A DNA stretch of 64,000 nucleotides from contig NZ_JAJGQH010000006.1 in NCBI RefSeq assembly GCF_020783655.1, forward strand, positions 1 to 64,000, given 5' to 3'. Position numbers and translations under genes: made by a program. The notes beneath the pieces are model-generated. The model saw nothing but the letters and a program-made list of their open reading frames with translations. It did not search any database and had not been told where the DNA came from. Each line of letters starts with the position of its first letter. Positions within the stretch are counted from its first letter, which is position 1. The stretch comes from Xanthomonas melonis. Lineage in GTDB: Bacteria; Pseudomonadota; Gammaproteobacteria; Xanthomonadales; Xanthomonadaceae. Below are positions 37,583 to 48,600 of the stretch, in pieces.

Positions 37583-38282
37583 CGATCGTCTGCGCGGGCG
37601 TTTGCCCTATCCTCTGGCAGCACGGCCGCAGCATTGCCTTGCAGCTCGATTCCCGCCTGCCCCACCGATCGGCAGCCGGCTGCCTCGCTCCACCTGATGG
37701 ACATCGCCATGCCTCGCCACTCGGCAAGCCATGAGCCAATCGCCGACGATCAGTTGCCTGATCGAAACAGACACCAACGCATCGACTGGTCGCACTCGGC
37801 GAAGGCCGGAGACCATTGGCGGAAAGTGGCTGCACGATGCAGCACTTTCGTGCAGCTCCAGTGCGATCGACCACAGGAGTCGCACGCATTCACTGTCGCA
37901 AGCATCAACGCGCTTGCAGTGGTCGGCGCTGGTCGCTGCGGACCGCCATCTGGCTGCGTCGGCGCTACACCGTGAATCCACAACCACCGCGTTGCGCGCC
38001 GCACGTGACCGCGCGCACCCTTGCGCAAGCAGACTCGCATCTGCCTTGCCAACGGCCAAGGGCGCAGCGGCATTCGCTTAGCCGATTGCGCTTGGCGTGT
38101 GTCTGATGTCACGCATTACGCTTTCAGTGAACATTTCAGATGAAGAGAACCTAGTATGCGCACGCCTTCATCGTAGAGACGTGCAATCGAGCGCATCTGC
38201 AGACGCCACTACGCGCTGACGGCACGGCCCTGCACGGTTGGCCGCGTGCCGGCCGCCTTGCTCCGGCCACAGGAAACGCTTC
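37583..38282. other. Long non-coding region ahead of the neprosin-like gene
   Basis: About 700 bases. Open frames on both strands are short and rich in Arg, Cys and Ser, as expected for shadows, with no family signature. A CRP/Clp-like site sits at 38098-38113. Nothing else identified. Confidence 0.45.
38098..38113 (+). promoter_or_regulatory. Possible Clp (CRP-like) binding site
   Basis: TGTGT-CTGATG-TCACG matches the TGTGA-N6-TCACA consensus at eight of ten positions. It is about 170 bases upstream of the neprosin-like start. Clp controls many extracellular enzymes in Xanthomonas. Chance occurrence is possible. Confidence 0.35.
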
Positions 38283-39767
38283 ATGCCCCCTCGTTCGATT
38301 CGATCGCTGCCCTTGCGCAGCGGCATTGCCGCGCTCGTCCTTTGCATGGCGGCTGCCGCCCATGCGGCTCCCCTGCTGCAGATCTCCGTCTCCCCCGCCA
38401 GCGACCAGTACGTCGACCAGTTGATGCCGCCACTGCTGCAGGTGCCGGCCACCGCACGCACGACTGCAATACAAACGGCAGGCGCCGGTCTGGACAGCGC
38501 GGTATCGCGCGCGCATCCGCAGGTGACAGCGGACTTCCGGCGATTCCTGCAGGCAGAAGCGCAGGCCAGCTACGCCAACCGCGACGCCACGGCGAAGGTT
38601 GCCGGCCCTGCGGCGTTCGCGCAGATGCAGCGCTATCTGTTCAATCGCTACAACGGCCTGAGCGTACTGCGCAGCGTGCGACAGGGCAGCAAGGTGTTCG
38701 ACTGCATTCCGCGTGCGCAGCAGCCGGCGTTACGCGATGGGAGCGCGCCCGCGCTGCCACCTCCCGTTGCGCCCGGTATCAGCACGGGTGCCGGCCTGGA
38801 CGCGGCGCAACGCTGCGATGCCGGCAGTGTGCCGCTACAGCGCGTCGGCCTGGCCGAGCTGGCCCGCCACGCGACACTGCAGGCCTATCTGCGCGGCACC
38901 ACGCCGCGTGTCACCGAGCCGACCCCGACACCCCGGCTCGGCGTCGCGCAGGATGCCGCATCGGTCGTGCATTACTACTCCACCATCTATCTGGACACCG
39001 CCGGCTCGCCGGTGACCGGCGCCGGTGCAGATCTCAACACCTGGGTGCCGGCCGTGCGTGCGAACGATGCGCAGTCGATCAGCCAGATCTGGCTGGGCGG
39101 CTACACGCCTCAAGGCCAGATCCAGACACTGGAAGCCGGCTGGCAGACCCAGCCCGGTGCAGGCTGGGGAACCACCCCCATCCTGTTCATCTACTCCACC
39201 CAGGACGGCTACATCACCACCGGCTGCCATAACCTGGATTGCGCCGACTTCGTGCAGACCAGTACCGCGAACGTGCTCGGCGCCGCACCGCCGGGCGGCT
39301 TCAGCACCGCTGGCGGCAAGCAGGCACTGCTGCATGTGGAATTCCAGCGCAACGCCGAGGGTTACTGGTGGTTCGGCTTGAACGGCGAATGGATCGGCTA
39401 CTACAAGGCCGAGCTCTACGCAGGCGATATCGCGGAGGGAAGTACCGACATCTTCATTTCCGCCGGTGGCGAAATCTCGACGTGGGACGGTCGCCCCAGC
39501 GCACCAATGGGCAGCGGACGGTTCGCTTCGGCCGGCTATCGGCAGGCAGCGTTCCAGGCCAACCATTTCTACCGCGACGCGAACATGGCCACCCGGCCCG
39601 CACAGCGCCTGTCATCGATGAGCGTGGAGCGGCCCGCCTGCTACACACTGGCGATCGCCGGCTACGGGTATCCGTACGCCCTGGGCACCGGCGTTTCGCG
39701 CACCACGTTGTCGCCGGAGATGCGCAACGGCGGCATCTACTTCGGTGGCCCGGGCTGCGCACGCTGA
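38283..39767 (+). CDS. Neprosin-like secreted glutamic peptidase
   Basis: A 494-residue protein with a signal peptide (GIAALVLCMAAAAHAAP), a segment about 130-145 (SVRQGSKVFDCIP) resembling the neprosin activation-peptide domain, and a DUF239/neprosin domain about 225-494. Neprosin hallmarks in order: LEAGW (Glu284), GYITTGCHNLDCADFVQ, GYWWFGLNGEWIGYY, SAGGEIS (Glu397) and YFGGPGC at the C-terminus. Glu284 and Glu397 correspond by motif to the two catalytic glutamates of the Nepenthes enzyme, which cleaves after proline. Plants have large families of these; bacterial copies are less common. Extracellular protein or cell-wall glycoprotein digestion is inferred. Start supported by AGGAAA upstream. 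Confidence 0.82.
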   Translation: MPPRSIRSLPLRSGIAALVLCMAAAAHAAPLLQISVSPASDQYVDQLMPPLLQVPATARTTAIQTAGAGLDSAVSRAHPQVTADFRRFLQAEAQASYANRDATAKVAGPAAFAQMQRYLFNRYNGLSVLRSVRQGSKVFDCIPRAQQPALRDGSAPALPPPVAPGISTGAGLDAAQRCDAGSVPLQRVGLAELARHATLQAYLRGTTPRVTEPTPTPRLGVAQDAASVVHYYSTIYLDTAGSPVTGAGADLNTWVPAVRANDAQSISQIWLGGYTPQGQIQTLEAGWQTQPGAGWGTTPILFIYSTQDGYITTGCHNLDCADFVQTSTANVLGAAPPGGFSTAGGKQALLHVEFQRNAEGYWWFGLNGEWIGYYKAELYAGDIAEGSTDIFISAGGEISTWDGRPSAPMGSGRFASAGYRQAAFQANHFYRDANMATRPAQRLSSMSVERPACYTLAIAGYGYPYALGTGVSRTTLSPEMRNGGIYFGGPGCAR

Positions 39768-40044
39768 GCCGCAGCACCTGCGCGCAGTGCTGCAGTGCGC
39801 GTTGCGGCACAGGTAACGGCAACGCCGCAGGCGAGTCGCGCAGGGAGTGCGGCTGGCGACAGCGTGCATGTCGCCGGTTGCACGCCATGGGAAACGTGCT
39901 GCACCGACCGTGCAGCGCGTGGTCGGGCGTGCCAGCGTGTCGCGTGCGACGTGCTGGGAACAAGCACCACGCCCCGGCGGCACCATGCACGCGAACGCCT
40001 TGTCTATCGAACGGCATCCCATCGCTTCGGCAATGGGGTGCGCC

Positions 40045-41556
40045 TCATGGCAGGTCCAGGCCCGCGCACACCGCCGGGCGGGCATCCTTGATCTGCTGCA
40101 CGCCACCCCCATCGAACTGCAACGCCGCATGCCCCGGCGCAAACGCCGGCCACGCAGGCAGGCCGCTGGCATTGGGATTTCCGCGCTGCACGAACGCGGC
40201 CCAATAGCGCTGCAGGCTCACCGCTGGCTTGCCGATCGGCAGGTTCTTGAACAGGAACGGCAGCTCGGCGCTGTGGGTCACCTGCGCGCCCGGCGCGGCG
40301 GTGTCGAACACGTAATGCCACACCGGCACGCCTACTGCCGCCTGGCGCTGGGCGACCGTGACGGCAGGGCAGCGGAAGGTGAGATCGGTGGACAGCTGCA
40401 TGGACGCATTGCCCTGGCGCGCCGCACGCTGCTCGGCATGTGCGCGCTGTGCCTGCAGCACGCGATCGGCACGATCGGGATAGTCGCGGCGCAGACGCGC
40501 CTGCGCACCCTGCTCGCCGCCATAGGTGAGCTCCTGCACCACATAACCGATCAGCAGCGGCACCTTGGCTTGCGCACCGCTGGCCAGCAGCTCGGCCGGC
40601 GCGCGCGGCAGCACGCGCCCATCCACGACCGCCTGCAACCAGATGTAGCCGTCGTCGTCCAGCGCCGGCACGTCCACGCCCTGCCCGGCCTTGAGCAGTT
40701 GCTCCGCCGGCAGCGCACGCAACTGCGCCAGGCGCGTGGCTGGATCGTCGATGCCGGCGCGCTGGGCGATGCTCACGCCCAGCGCGCGGTTCTCTTCCAG
40801 GCTGCGCGCCGGCAGCCCGAACCCCGCGGTACCGCTCTGCTCGATCGCCGCCGAAAACAGGCCACGCGCCAACGGGCTGAGCATCAGCAGGCCCACGTCC
40901 TGGCCGCCGGCCGACTGCCCGGCGATGGTGACGCGCGCAGGGTCGCCACCGAACGTCGCGATGTTGTCGCGCACCCAGCGCAAGGCCGCGATCTGATCGA
41001 GCAGGGCGTAGTTGCCGGCCGCTTCGTTCTCGCCATCGCGCAGTTCCGGCAGCGACAGGAACCCCAGTGCGCCCAGCCGATACTGCAGCGTCACCACCAG
41101 CATGTTCTGCGCGACCAGGTTGGTGGGCAGATGCCCGTCCGCACCGCCGGCCACATTGGCGCCGCCATGGATCCACACGAATACCGGCAGGGGCTTGGCC
41201 GGATGCAACGTGGGCGTCTGCACTTCCACGTACAGGCAGTCTTCGCTGCCGCGGCTGGCCATCGCGTTGTTCCAGCCCAGCGCAGGCTGCACGCACGGGG
41301 TGGCGGCCTGGGTGGCGTCGCGCACCTGCGTCCACGCGGCCACCGGTTGCGGCGGCCGCCAGCGCAGCGCGCCAAGCGGCGGCGCGGCGAACGGAATCTT
41401 GCGGAACACCGCGCTGCCGTCGTCCTGCCACTGCCCACGTACCGCACCGTGGTCGGTCATGACTTCCGGTGGCGCGGCGGGCGCGGATGGCGTGGCAGCA
41501 ACGGCACTGCCGGTGAGAACACACAGGGCAGCAAGCGCCCAGGCAGATACACGCAT
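40045..41556 (-). CDS. Secreted type-B carboxylesterase
   Basis: A 503-residue alpha/beta hydrolase of the carboxylesterase/cholinesterase family with a signal peptide (LAALCVLTGSAVAA). Motifs: EDCLYVEVQTP, oxyanion hole IHGGANV, nucleophile elbow IAGQSAGGQ (Ser), and catalytic His in VTHSAELPFLF. It overlaps the methyltransferase by one base (TGATG), with GGAG upstream, so it is translationally coupled. The substrate may be a plant ester, but this is unproven. Confidence 0.92.
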   Translation of the reverse strand: MRVSAWALAALCVLTGSAVAATPSAPAAPPEVMTDHGAVRGQWQDDGSAVFRKIPFAAPPLGALRWRPPQPVAAWTQVRDATQAATPCVQPALGWNNAMASRGSEDCLYVEVQTPTLHPAKPLPVFVWIHGGANVAGGADGHLPTNLVAQNMLVVTLQYRLGALGFLSLPELRDGENEAAGNYALLDQIAALRWVRDNIATFGGDPARVTIAGQSAGGQDVGLLMLSPLARGLFSAAIEQSGTAGFGLPARSLEENRALGVSIAQRAGIDDPATRLAQLRALPAEQLLKAGQGVDVPALDDDGYIWLQAVVDGRVLPRAPAELLASGAQAKVPLLIGYVVQELTYGGEQGAQARLRRDYPDRADRVLQAQRAHAEQRAARQGNASMQLSTDLTFRCPAVTVAQRQAAVGVPVWHYVFDTAAPGAQVTHSAELPFLFKNLPIGKPAVSLQRYWAAFVQRGNPNASGLPAWPAFAPGHAALQFDGGGVQQIKDARPAVCAGLDLP

Positions 41557-42464
41557 CAGAGATCTCCGGTGATCACACGGGCTCGCCAGGCGGCCTGGAA
41601 AACGGCGGTGGCCGAGGCCACATTGAGGCTTTCGACCTTGCCGCTGCCGCCGATGGACAGCTGCAGATCGCAGCTGCGCGCGAACTGCCGATCCATGCCT
41701 TCGCTCTCTGCACCCATGACATAGACCAGACGGTGCGGCAGCCGGGCAGCGAACACGTCCTGGCCGCCTTCCACCAGCGTGGCGGCCACTGCAAACCCGG
41801 CCTGGCGCAAGTGCGCCAAAGCCTGCTCGGTGTCCGGCAGCTGCACCAGCGGCACCGCCTCGGCGCCGCCTTCGGCCACGCGAGCCGCGGCGCCGGACAG
41901 CCCCAGCGTGGAGCCGGCCGGCAGCAACAGCCCGGCCACATCGAAGTGCGCCGACGAGCGCAGGATCGCGCCGAAGTTATGCGGGTTGCCCACGCCATCC
42001 AGCCACAGCGCCAGCACCGGGCCTGGCGGCAGCGCAGCCAGCCATTCCTGTAACGGTTGCGGCGATACCCGCAGCACGTCGGCCACCACGCCCTCGTGAT
42101 GCGCGCTGGCGGCGAGCTTGTTGAGATCGGCCTCTTCGACCACGCGGTAGCCGATGCGCTGAGCCACGCACCACGCCAGCAGCGCCTTGAACTGCGGAAT
42201 GCGCGCCTGGCTCAGATACAGCTTGCGCAGCGCCTGCGGGCGCGCCTTGAACACGGCCTGCACTGCATTGATACCGTACAGGCGCAGTTCGCGCGCGTTG
42301 CCGGGCGGCGGCGCTGCGGAGGGGCCGGCGTCGGGCGCGCGGTGCGCAGGCGGGTTGTGCGTGGCGGTGCGCGGCGCAGCGCGGCCCCAGGGGTTGTGCT
42401 GGCTGCCTGATGGCCTGCCGCCATCGCGTGGCGGCCGTGGGCCGCGTCCATCGTGCTGTGTCAT
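41556..42464 (-). CDS. SpoU/TrmH-family RNA 2'-O-methyltransferase
   Basis: From MTQHDGRGPRPPRDG (42464) it has 302 residues: a Pro/Arg/His-rich disordered N-tail to about 55, a substrate-binding domain (ELRLYGINAVQAVFKARP and HHEGVVADV), and a SPOUT knot domain with LDGVGNPHNFGAILRSSAHF, YVMGAESEGMD and SIGGSGKVESLNVASATAV. These are the three SpoU motifs. It resembles RlmB and TrmH; the exact RNA target cannot be told. The gene continues into the carboxylesterase by TGATG coupling. Confidence 0.92.
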   Translation of the reverse strand: MTQHDGRGPRPPRDGGRPSGSQHNPWGRAAPRTATHNPPAHRAPDAGPSAAPPPGNARELRLYGINAVQAVFKARPQALRKLYLSQARIPQFKALLAWCVAQRIGYRVVEEADLNKLAASAHHEGVVADVLRVSPQPLQEWLAALPPGPVLALWLDGVGNPHNFGAILRSSAHFDVAGLLLPAGSTLGLSGAAARVAEGGAEAVPLVQLPDTEQALAHLRQAGFAVAATLVEGGQDVFAARLPHRLVYVMGAESEGMDRQFARSCDLQLSIGGSGKVESLNVASATAVFQAAWRARVITGDL

Positions 42465-42766
42465 CGTTGTATCCAGAAGTTCGCGTGCAGTGCGGTGCAA
42501 CCTGGGCCGTGGCGCCATTACGGGCGCTCCGCGTCCCCGCGTCGCAGCGCCGGCCGAAGCCGCCGCCGCGAGCGCAGTGGCCGATGGTAAGCCAGTGCGC
42601 TGCGCCGCGCGTTGCCGATCCCTGCATGCGGGTGCAACGTCGCAACGCGTCCGGGTGCTCGCCTCGCCAATAGCCGATGCGAGGCAACGGACTGCAGCTG
42701 ACGCGGCGCGCCACCGTCCTGCTTGCCATGCACCTACCCGGGCCGGCCAGGCCGCGTCGGCCGCAA
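42465..42766. other. Intergenic region upstream of the methyltransferase
   Basis: About 300 bases between the leftward aminopeptidase stop and the methyltransferase start. No convincing gene, hairpin or site seen. Confidence 0.4.
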
Positions 42767-45442
42767 TCAGCGCTTGGCGGTTTGTGCCTGCTTGAGCGCG
42801 GCGCACAGGCGGATGGCTTCGCCGGTCTGGGCCATTCCGCGATCGGCACCGCTGAGGCTGGCCAGACGCGGCTTGAAGAACGCCTCCATGCGGTCGGCCT
42901 CCGCGCTGCTGCAGCCGCCGCTCGCCCCCAGCGCCGGCAAGCCGCCGCCATCGAACGAACCGCTACGCTGCACGATGCGATCGAAGTTGGCGGTGAACCA
43001 CGGCCACATCGAGTCGTGCGAAGCCGGCTCGGCGTGTCCCTGCCGCAGCAGGCTCTTCATCTCGCCGACCTTGATCGCATCGGTGAGGGCGAAGTCGCGC
43101 ACACGCGTCAGCAGGGCAGGATCCTGCACCGATCCCAGCGCCGCGATCATCGCGTTGCGCTGCGCCGGGTCGGCATGCGTGCGCAGCGCCCCGATCAGCG
43201 CATCCACGGCGGGTGCGCCACGCTCCTGCGCGGTGACCGCCAGCGTGGTGTCGAGCAGATCGGGGTTGGCGGCGGAAAAATCCAGCGCACCCGCGCCGCC
43301 GGCCAGCACCGTATCGCCCTGGGCAAGCAGCGCCTTGCGCACCTCCGGGTGTTGCAGGCGCAGCGCGAACAGGCTGACCAGCGAGCTTCTTAGCGCGGTG
43401 TCGTCGATCGATTCGCCGCTGCGCCGTGCGTAGCCCAACTGGCGCAGACGCGGCAGATACGCCTGTTCGGCGACCTTGCGCAAGGCGTTGCGCTGCGCAT
43501 CGGTGCCGGCCTGATGACGCCAGATCCAGCCAAACCGGCCGACCAACGCGGTCGAGACATCTGCCGATGCGGAGGGCGCCAGCTGCTTGATCGCCGCCAG
43601 CACCGCATCGTTGCCGGCATCGCCGCGCCGGTAGGCTGCATCGATGGCATCGGCATAGGCCAGTTGCTCGCTGTCGTCGAGCTGGGCGACCTGTTTGCCC
43701 AGGGCGGCCAATTGCTTGCTCGGCAGACTGAAACGGTAGTAACCGGCGCCCTGCGCGTTCGGGAACACCCAGGTGTTCTTGCCGGCCCCCTCCAGCACGA
43801 TGCTGCCGCTGGCGCTGTCCAGCAGCTGGCAGGCCGTGCCGACCTGATTCTTGCCCTTGCCGTACTTCACGCACACCGGCACGCCCCACTGCTGAGCAGC
43901 AGAGCCGGTGGAGCCCAGTGGCAGGTAGCGTTGCTGCTGCAGCCTGACCACGGTCTTGCCGCCTTCGCGGGCGAGCTGGGTCTGCAGGTATGGCACGCCC
44001 GGCTGGTCGAGGAAGCTGCGGAAGGCCGCCTTGAACGCATCGTCCTTGCCGGCGGCGCTGGCGATCGCATCGACCAGATCGTCGGCGGTGGCGTTGGCGA
44101 ACTTGTGCTCGGCGATGTAGGCGCGCATGCCCTGGCGGAACACCTCTTCGCCGACGAACGCCTCGAACATGCCGAGTACCGCCGCACCCTTCTGGTAGGT
44201 GATGCCGTCGAACGCGGTTTCGATGTCGCCATTGCCGGTGATCGGCTGGCGGATCTTGCGTGCGCTCACCAGGCTGTCGTTGTCCATCGCGCGTTGCGCA
44301 CCGCCGCTGCGGTCCAGATTGGCGCGGTATTCCGGATGCAGCTGCATGGTGATCTTCTGCTGCATCCAGGTGGCGAACGCCTCGTTCAACCACAGGTCGT
44401 CCCACCATTCCATGGTCACGGTGTCGCCGGTCCACTGGTGCGCCAGTTCATGCGCGTTGACGTTGAAGGAGCGCTGCAGGTTCTCGGCTGGCGAATTCTT
44501 GTCCAGCAGCAACAGCCAGTCGCGGAAGGTGACGAAGCCGGGGTTTTCCATCGCGCCGGCGCTGAAATCCGGCGCCGCCACCAGATCGAGCTTGTCGAAG
44601 GGATAGCCGAAGGCGTAATAGTCCTCCAGCGCGGCGATGATGGCCGGGGTCTGGTCCAGCGCGGGCGTGATGCGCGGGCCCTGCCCCTTGGCCGCGATGC
44701 CGCGCAACGGGGTGGCCGTGGGCCGCTGCGGCGTGGCCGGCATCGCCGGCACGTCCACCACGTCCCACGGACCGGCCGCGTACGCGACCAGATACGTGGG
44801 CAACGGCACGGTCGGGGCGAAGGTCACCGTCTTCCAGCCCTTGCCGGCTGGCTTGGTCGAGGTGGCGATGGTATTGGCCAGCGCCTGGTCGTCCTTGGGC
44901 ACGGTCAGGCTGATGTCGAACGGCGTCTTGAACGCCGGCTCATCGAAGCCGGGAAACGCGTAGCGCGCGCTGATCGGCTCCATCTGCGTCATCGCGTACG
45001 CATTGCCCTGGAACTTCACCTGATACAGGCCCTGCAGTTGCTGGTTGAGCGGCGCGCTGTAGCTGATGTCCACGCTCAGCGTCTGCGGCTTGAGCGTGCG
45101 GCCGAATTCCAGCCGCACCACACCGGCCTGCGCATCGGCCTGCACGTAACGTGCAGTGAGCGGCTTGCCCTTGGCCGGCTTCACGGTGGCCTTGCTCACC
45201 TTCAGCTCCTTGCCGTGCAGCCACAGGTGATCGGAGGCCTGCTTGAGCTGCACCCGGATGGTGGTGCGGCCGCTGAATTGCGCCTGCTCGGGGTCGATCT
45301 TCAGCGCCAGGCTGTAGCGCTCGGGCACCGCCCAGGTCGGCAGCCTGCCATTGGGCACCGGCTCGCCGGCGGATTGGGCCAGCGCGGTGCCGCAGCACAG
45401 TGCGAGGACGGAAGGAGCGAGCAAGCAGGCAAGACGACGCAT
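42767..45442 (-). CDS. Secreted M1-family aminopeptidase
   Basis: An 891-residue zinc metallopeptidase with signal peptide (CLLAPSVLALCCGTALAQ). Exopeptidase motif GAMEN, zinc motif HELAHQWTGD with the third ligand Glu in LWLNEAFA 18 residues later, and a C-terminal ERAP1-like helical domain from about 560. Related to puromycin-sensitive aminopeptidases. GGAG lies eight bases before the start. Periplasmic peptide turnover is likely. Confidence 0.95.
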   Translation of the reverse strand: MRRLACLLAPSVLALCCGTALAQSAGEPVPNGRLPTWAVPERYSLALKIDPEQAQFSGRTTIRVQLKQASDHLWLHGKELKVSKATVKPAKGKPLTARYVQADAQAGVVRLEFGRTLKPQTLSVDISYSAPLNQQLQGLYQVKFQGNAYAMTQMEPISARYAFPGFDEPAFKTPFDISLTVPKDDQALANTIATSTKPAGKGWKTVTFAPTVPLPTYLVAYAAGPWDVVDVPAMPATPQRPTATPLRGIAAKGQGPRITPALDQTPAIIAALEDYYAFGYPFDKLDLVAAPDFSAGAMENPGFVTFRDWLLLLDKNSPAENLQRSFNVNAHELAHQWTGDTVTMEWWDDLWLNEAFATWMQQKITMQLHPEYRANLDRSGGAQRAMDNDSLVSARKIRQPITGNGDIETAFDGITYQKGAAVLGMFEAFVGEEVFRQGMRAYIAEHKFANATADDLVDAIASAAGKDDAFKAAFRSFLDQPGVPYLQTQLAREGGKTVVRLQQQRYLPLGSTGSAAQQWGVPVCVKYGKGKNQVGTACQLLDSASGSIVLEGAGKNTWVFPNAQGAGYYRFSLPSKQLAALGKQVAQLDDSEQLAYADAIDAAYRRGDAGNDAVLAAIKQLAPSASADVSTALVGRFGWIWRHQAGTDAQRNALRKVAEQAYLPRLRQLGYARRSGESIDDTALRSSLVSLFALRLQHPEVRKALLAQGDTVLAGGAGALDFSAANPDLLDTTLAVTAQERGAPAVDALIGALRTHADPAQRNAMIAALGSVQDPALLTRVRDFALTDAIKVGEMKSLLRQGHAEPASHDSMWPWFTANFDRIVQRSGSFDGGGLPALGASGGCSSAEADRMEAFFKPRLASLSGADRGMAQTGEAIRLCAALKQAQTAKR

Positions 45443-45680
45443 TCGAGACTCCGGTCAGGGCAACCGCGCAAGTCGACCACAGACCGGCACGGCTGTCATG
45501 TGGCCTGGCTTTTCGCAGGCCGCGCCGGCGGATGGGCAGCGCCTTGCCGGGGCCCTCGTTCGGCGTGCGCAGCGCACGCCACCGCGCGCTGATCATCGCC
45601 TCCCGGCACCTCAGCAATCATCGCGCTGCCTTCTCCGCAGGCGAGCGACCGCCACGACCGCGGCCGGGTGCGCTACCGGC

Positions 45681-48600
45681 TTACGCATGCCCGCCCACCG
45701 AAGGGGTCTGCGCCTCCAGCGTTTCCAGCTCGCGCGCCAGCGCCTCGGGCGACTTGGTGTAGGGCGCGATCAGGCTGTAGAACGCCGGCACCACGTACAG
45801 CGACAGCAAGGTGGACAGCGAGACGCCGAAGATCACCACCACGCCGATGGTGGCGCGGCTGGCCGAGCCGGGCCCACCGGCCACCACCAGCGGGATCGCA
45901 CCGACCACCGTCGCAATCGACGTCATCAGGATCGGGCGCAAACGCACCGATGCCGATTCGACGATGGCCGCATGCACGCTGCGGCCTTCGTCGCGCAACT
46001 GATTGGCGAATTCCACGATCAGGATGCCGTTCTTGGCCGCCAGGCCCACCAGCATCACGATGCCGATCTGGCTGAAGAGGTTGAGCGTGCCGCCGGTGAG
46101 CCACAGGCCGACCAGTGCACCCAGCACCGCCAAAGGCACGGTGAGCATGATCACCAGCGGATGGGCGAAGCTTTCGAACTGCGCTGCCAGTACCAGGTAC
46201 ACCACCAGCAGGGCCATGCCGAAGGTCAGCAAGACGGCGCTGCCGGATTGCTGGTATTCGCGCGATTCGCCCTTCCAGTCCACCTGCGCGTAGTCGGGCA
46301 GCTCTTCGCGCGCGGTCTGCTGGGCCCAGGCAATGGCCTCGCCCAACGGGTAGCCCGGTGCCAGGCCCGCCGTGATCGTGATCGCGCGCAGGCGATTGAA
46401 GCGGTTCAAGGTACCGGCTTCGGCCACTTCGCTGAGCGTGACCAGATTGGAGAGCGGGATCAGCTCGCCGCGGGTGGAGCGCACACGGATGGCGGTGAGG
46501 TCTTCCGGCGCCATGCGGCCTTCGCGCCCGGCCTGCAGCATCACGTCGTACTCCTCGCCGTTGTCGACGAAGGTGGTGACGCGGCGCGAGCCCATCATCG
46601 CTTCCAGCGCGCCACCGATCGCGGTCACCGGCACGCCCAGGTCGGCCGCGCGCAAACGGTCGATGTTGACGCGCATCTGCGGGCGGGTTTCCTTGTAATC
46701 CGAGTCCGGACCGACCAGGCCGGGATTGGCTTCCATGCGCTGCAAAATGCGATCGCGCCACTGCGCGATCTCGGCGTAGTCCGGCCCGCCCAGCACCAGC
46801 TGGAACGGCTGGCCGCGACTACGCACCAGGCCGCCGCTGACCTGCGTACGTGCGCGCACGCCACTGAGCGCGTTGAGCTTCTGCTGCAGTTCGTCGGCCA
46901 CTTCGGTGGTGGGGCGGGTGCGCTTTTCCCAATCCTGCAGGAACACGCTGACGCGGCCGGTGTGCATCTCCTCGCTGCTGCCGAAGCCGCCGGGCACGCG
47001 CGGATTGGCGCGCACGATGGGTTTGTCCGGGCCCACGTAGGGGCGCAGGATGTCTTCGACCTGGTGCATCTGCCCCACGGTGTAATCGAAGCCCGCACCT
47101 TCCGGGCCGTCGATCATGATCTGGAAATTGCCACGGTCCTCGGCCGGCGCCAGCTCGGAAGGGATACGGCCCATCAGCCAGGCGCTGGCGCCCAGCGCCA
47201 GCAGCATCAGCAGCGCGAAGATCCAGGTGCGCTGCACATGGCGCTCCAGCGAGCGGCCGTACGCCGCGGACACCGCCTGCATGCGTCCGTCGAACCACTG
47301 GTGGAAACGATTGGGCTTGGCCTGCCCGTGCGAGCGCAGCAACTTTGACGACATCATCGGCGTCAGCGTCAGCGCCACGAAGGCCGAGATCGCCACCGCC
47401 GCCGCCAGCGCCACTGCCAGCTCACGGAACAGCCGCCCGGTGTTGCCTTCCAGAAAGCCCACCGGCAGGAACACCGCCACCAGCACCGCCGTGGTGGCGA
47501 TCACCGCGAAGGCGACCTGTGCGGTGCCGCGTTTGGCGGCCACCAGCGGCGGCTCGCCTAGATCGATGCGGCGCTGGATGTTTTCCACCACCACGATGGC
47601 GTCGTCCACCACCAGGCCGATGCACAACACCAGCGCCAGCAAGGTGAGCAGGTTGATCGAGAAATCGAAGGCATACAGTGCGATGAACGCGGCGATCAGG
47701 CACACCGGCACCGTTACCGCCGGAATCAACGCGGCGCGTGCGCTGCCCAGAAACACCCAGATCACCACCAGCACCAGCACCACCGCTTCGACCAGCGTGT
47801 GGTAGACGCGCTCCACCGCCGCATCGATGAAGGTGGTGGTGTCGAAGGCGACGAAGATGTCGGTGCCCTTGGGCAAGGTCTTCTGGATCTCTTCGGCACG
47901 CGCCCGCGCCTCGCGCGCCACATCCAGCGCATTGGCGGTGGAATTGCGCACGATGCCCAGGCCCACGTTGGGCACGCCATTGCTCTGGAAATACGCGCGT
48001 CGCTCGGCCGAGGTGAGTTCCACCTTGGCCACGTCGCCCAGCCGCACCACGTAGCCGTCCTCGCCCTTGCTCAGCGGCAGCTTGGCGAAGTCCTCCGGCT
48101 TGAGATAGCTGCGCTCCACGCGCAGGGTGAAGTCGCGCTGCGCCGATTCGATGCTACCGGCCGGCAGTTCCACGTTCTCGTTCTGCAGCGCCGCTTCCAC
48201 ATCGGCCACGGTGAGCGCGCGTGCGGCCAGTTGGTCGCGATCCAGCCAGATGCGCATGGCGTAGCGCTGGCGCCCGCCGATGCGCACCTGCGCCACGCCG
48301 TCCAGGCTGGAGAAACGGTCCACCACGTAGCGTTCGGCGTAGTCGGACAGCTGCAGCGTGTCCATCGTGCTGGAGCTCATGTTGAGCCACAGGATGGGGT
48401 CGGCATCGGCTTCGACCTTGGAGATTTCCGGCGGCCGCGCTTGGTCGGGCATGCGGTCCGACACCCGGCTGACCGCATCGCGCACGTCGTTGGCGGCCGC
48501 TTCCACATCGCGCGATTGCACGAACTCGATGCTGATGTCCGAGGAACCGTTGCGGCTGCGCGCTTCGATGGTCTCGATGCCCTCGATGCCGGCCAGCGCG

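Noticed and set aside
37607-38112. Open frames ahead of the neprosin-like gene
   Set aside because: Short, overlapping on both strands, rich in Arg/Ser/Cys, no ribosome-binding site or motif.
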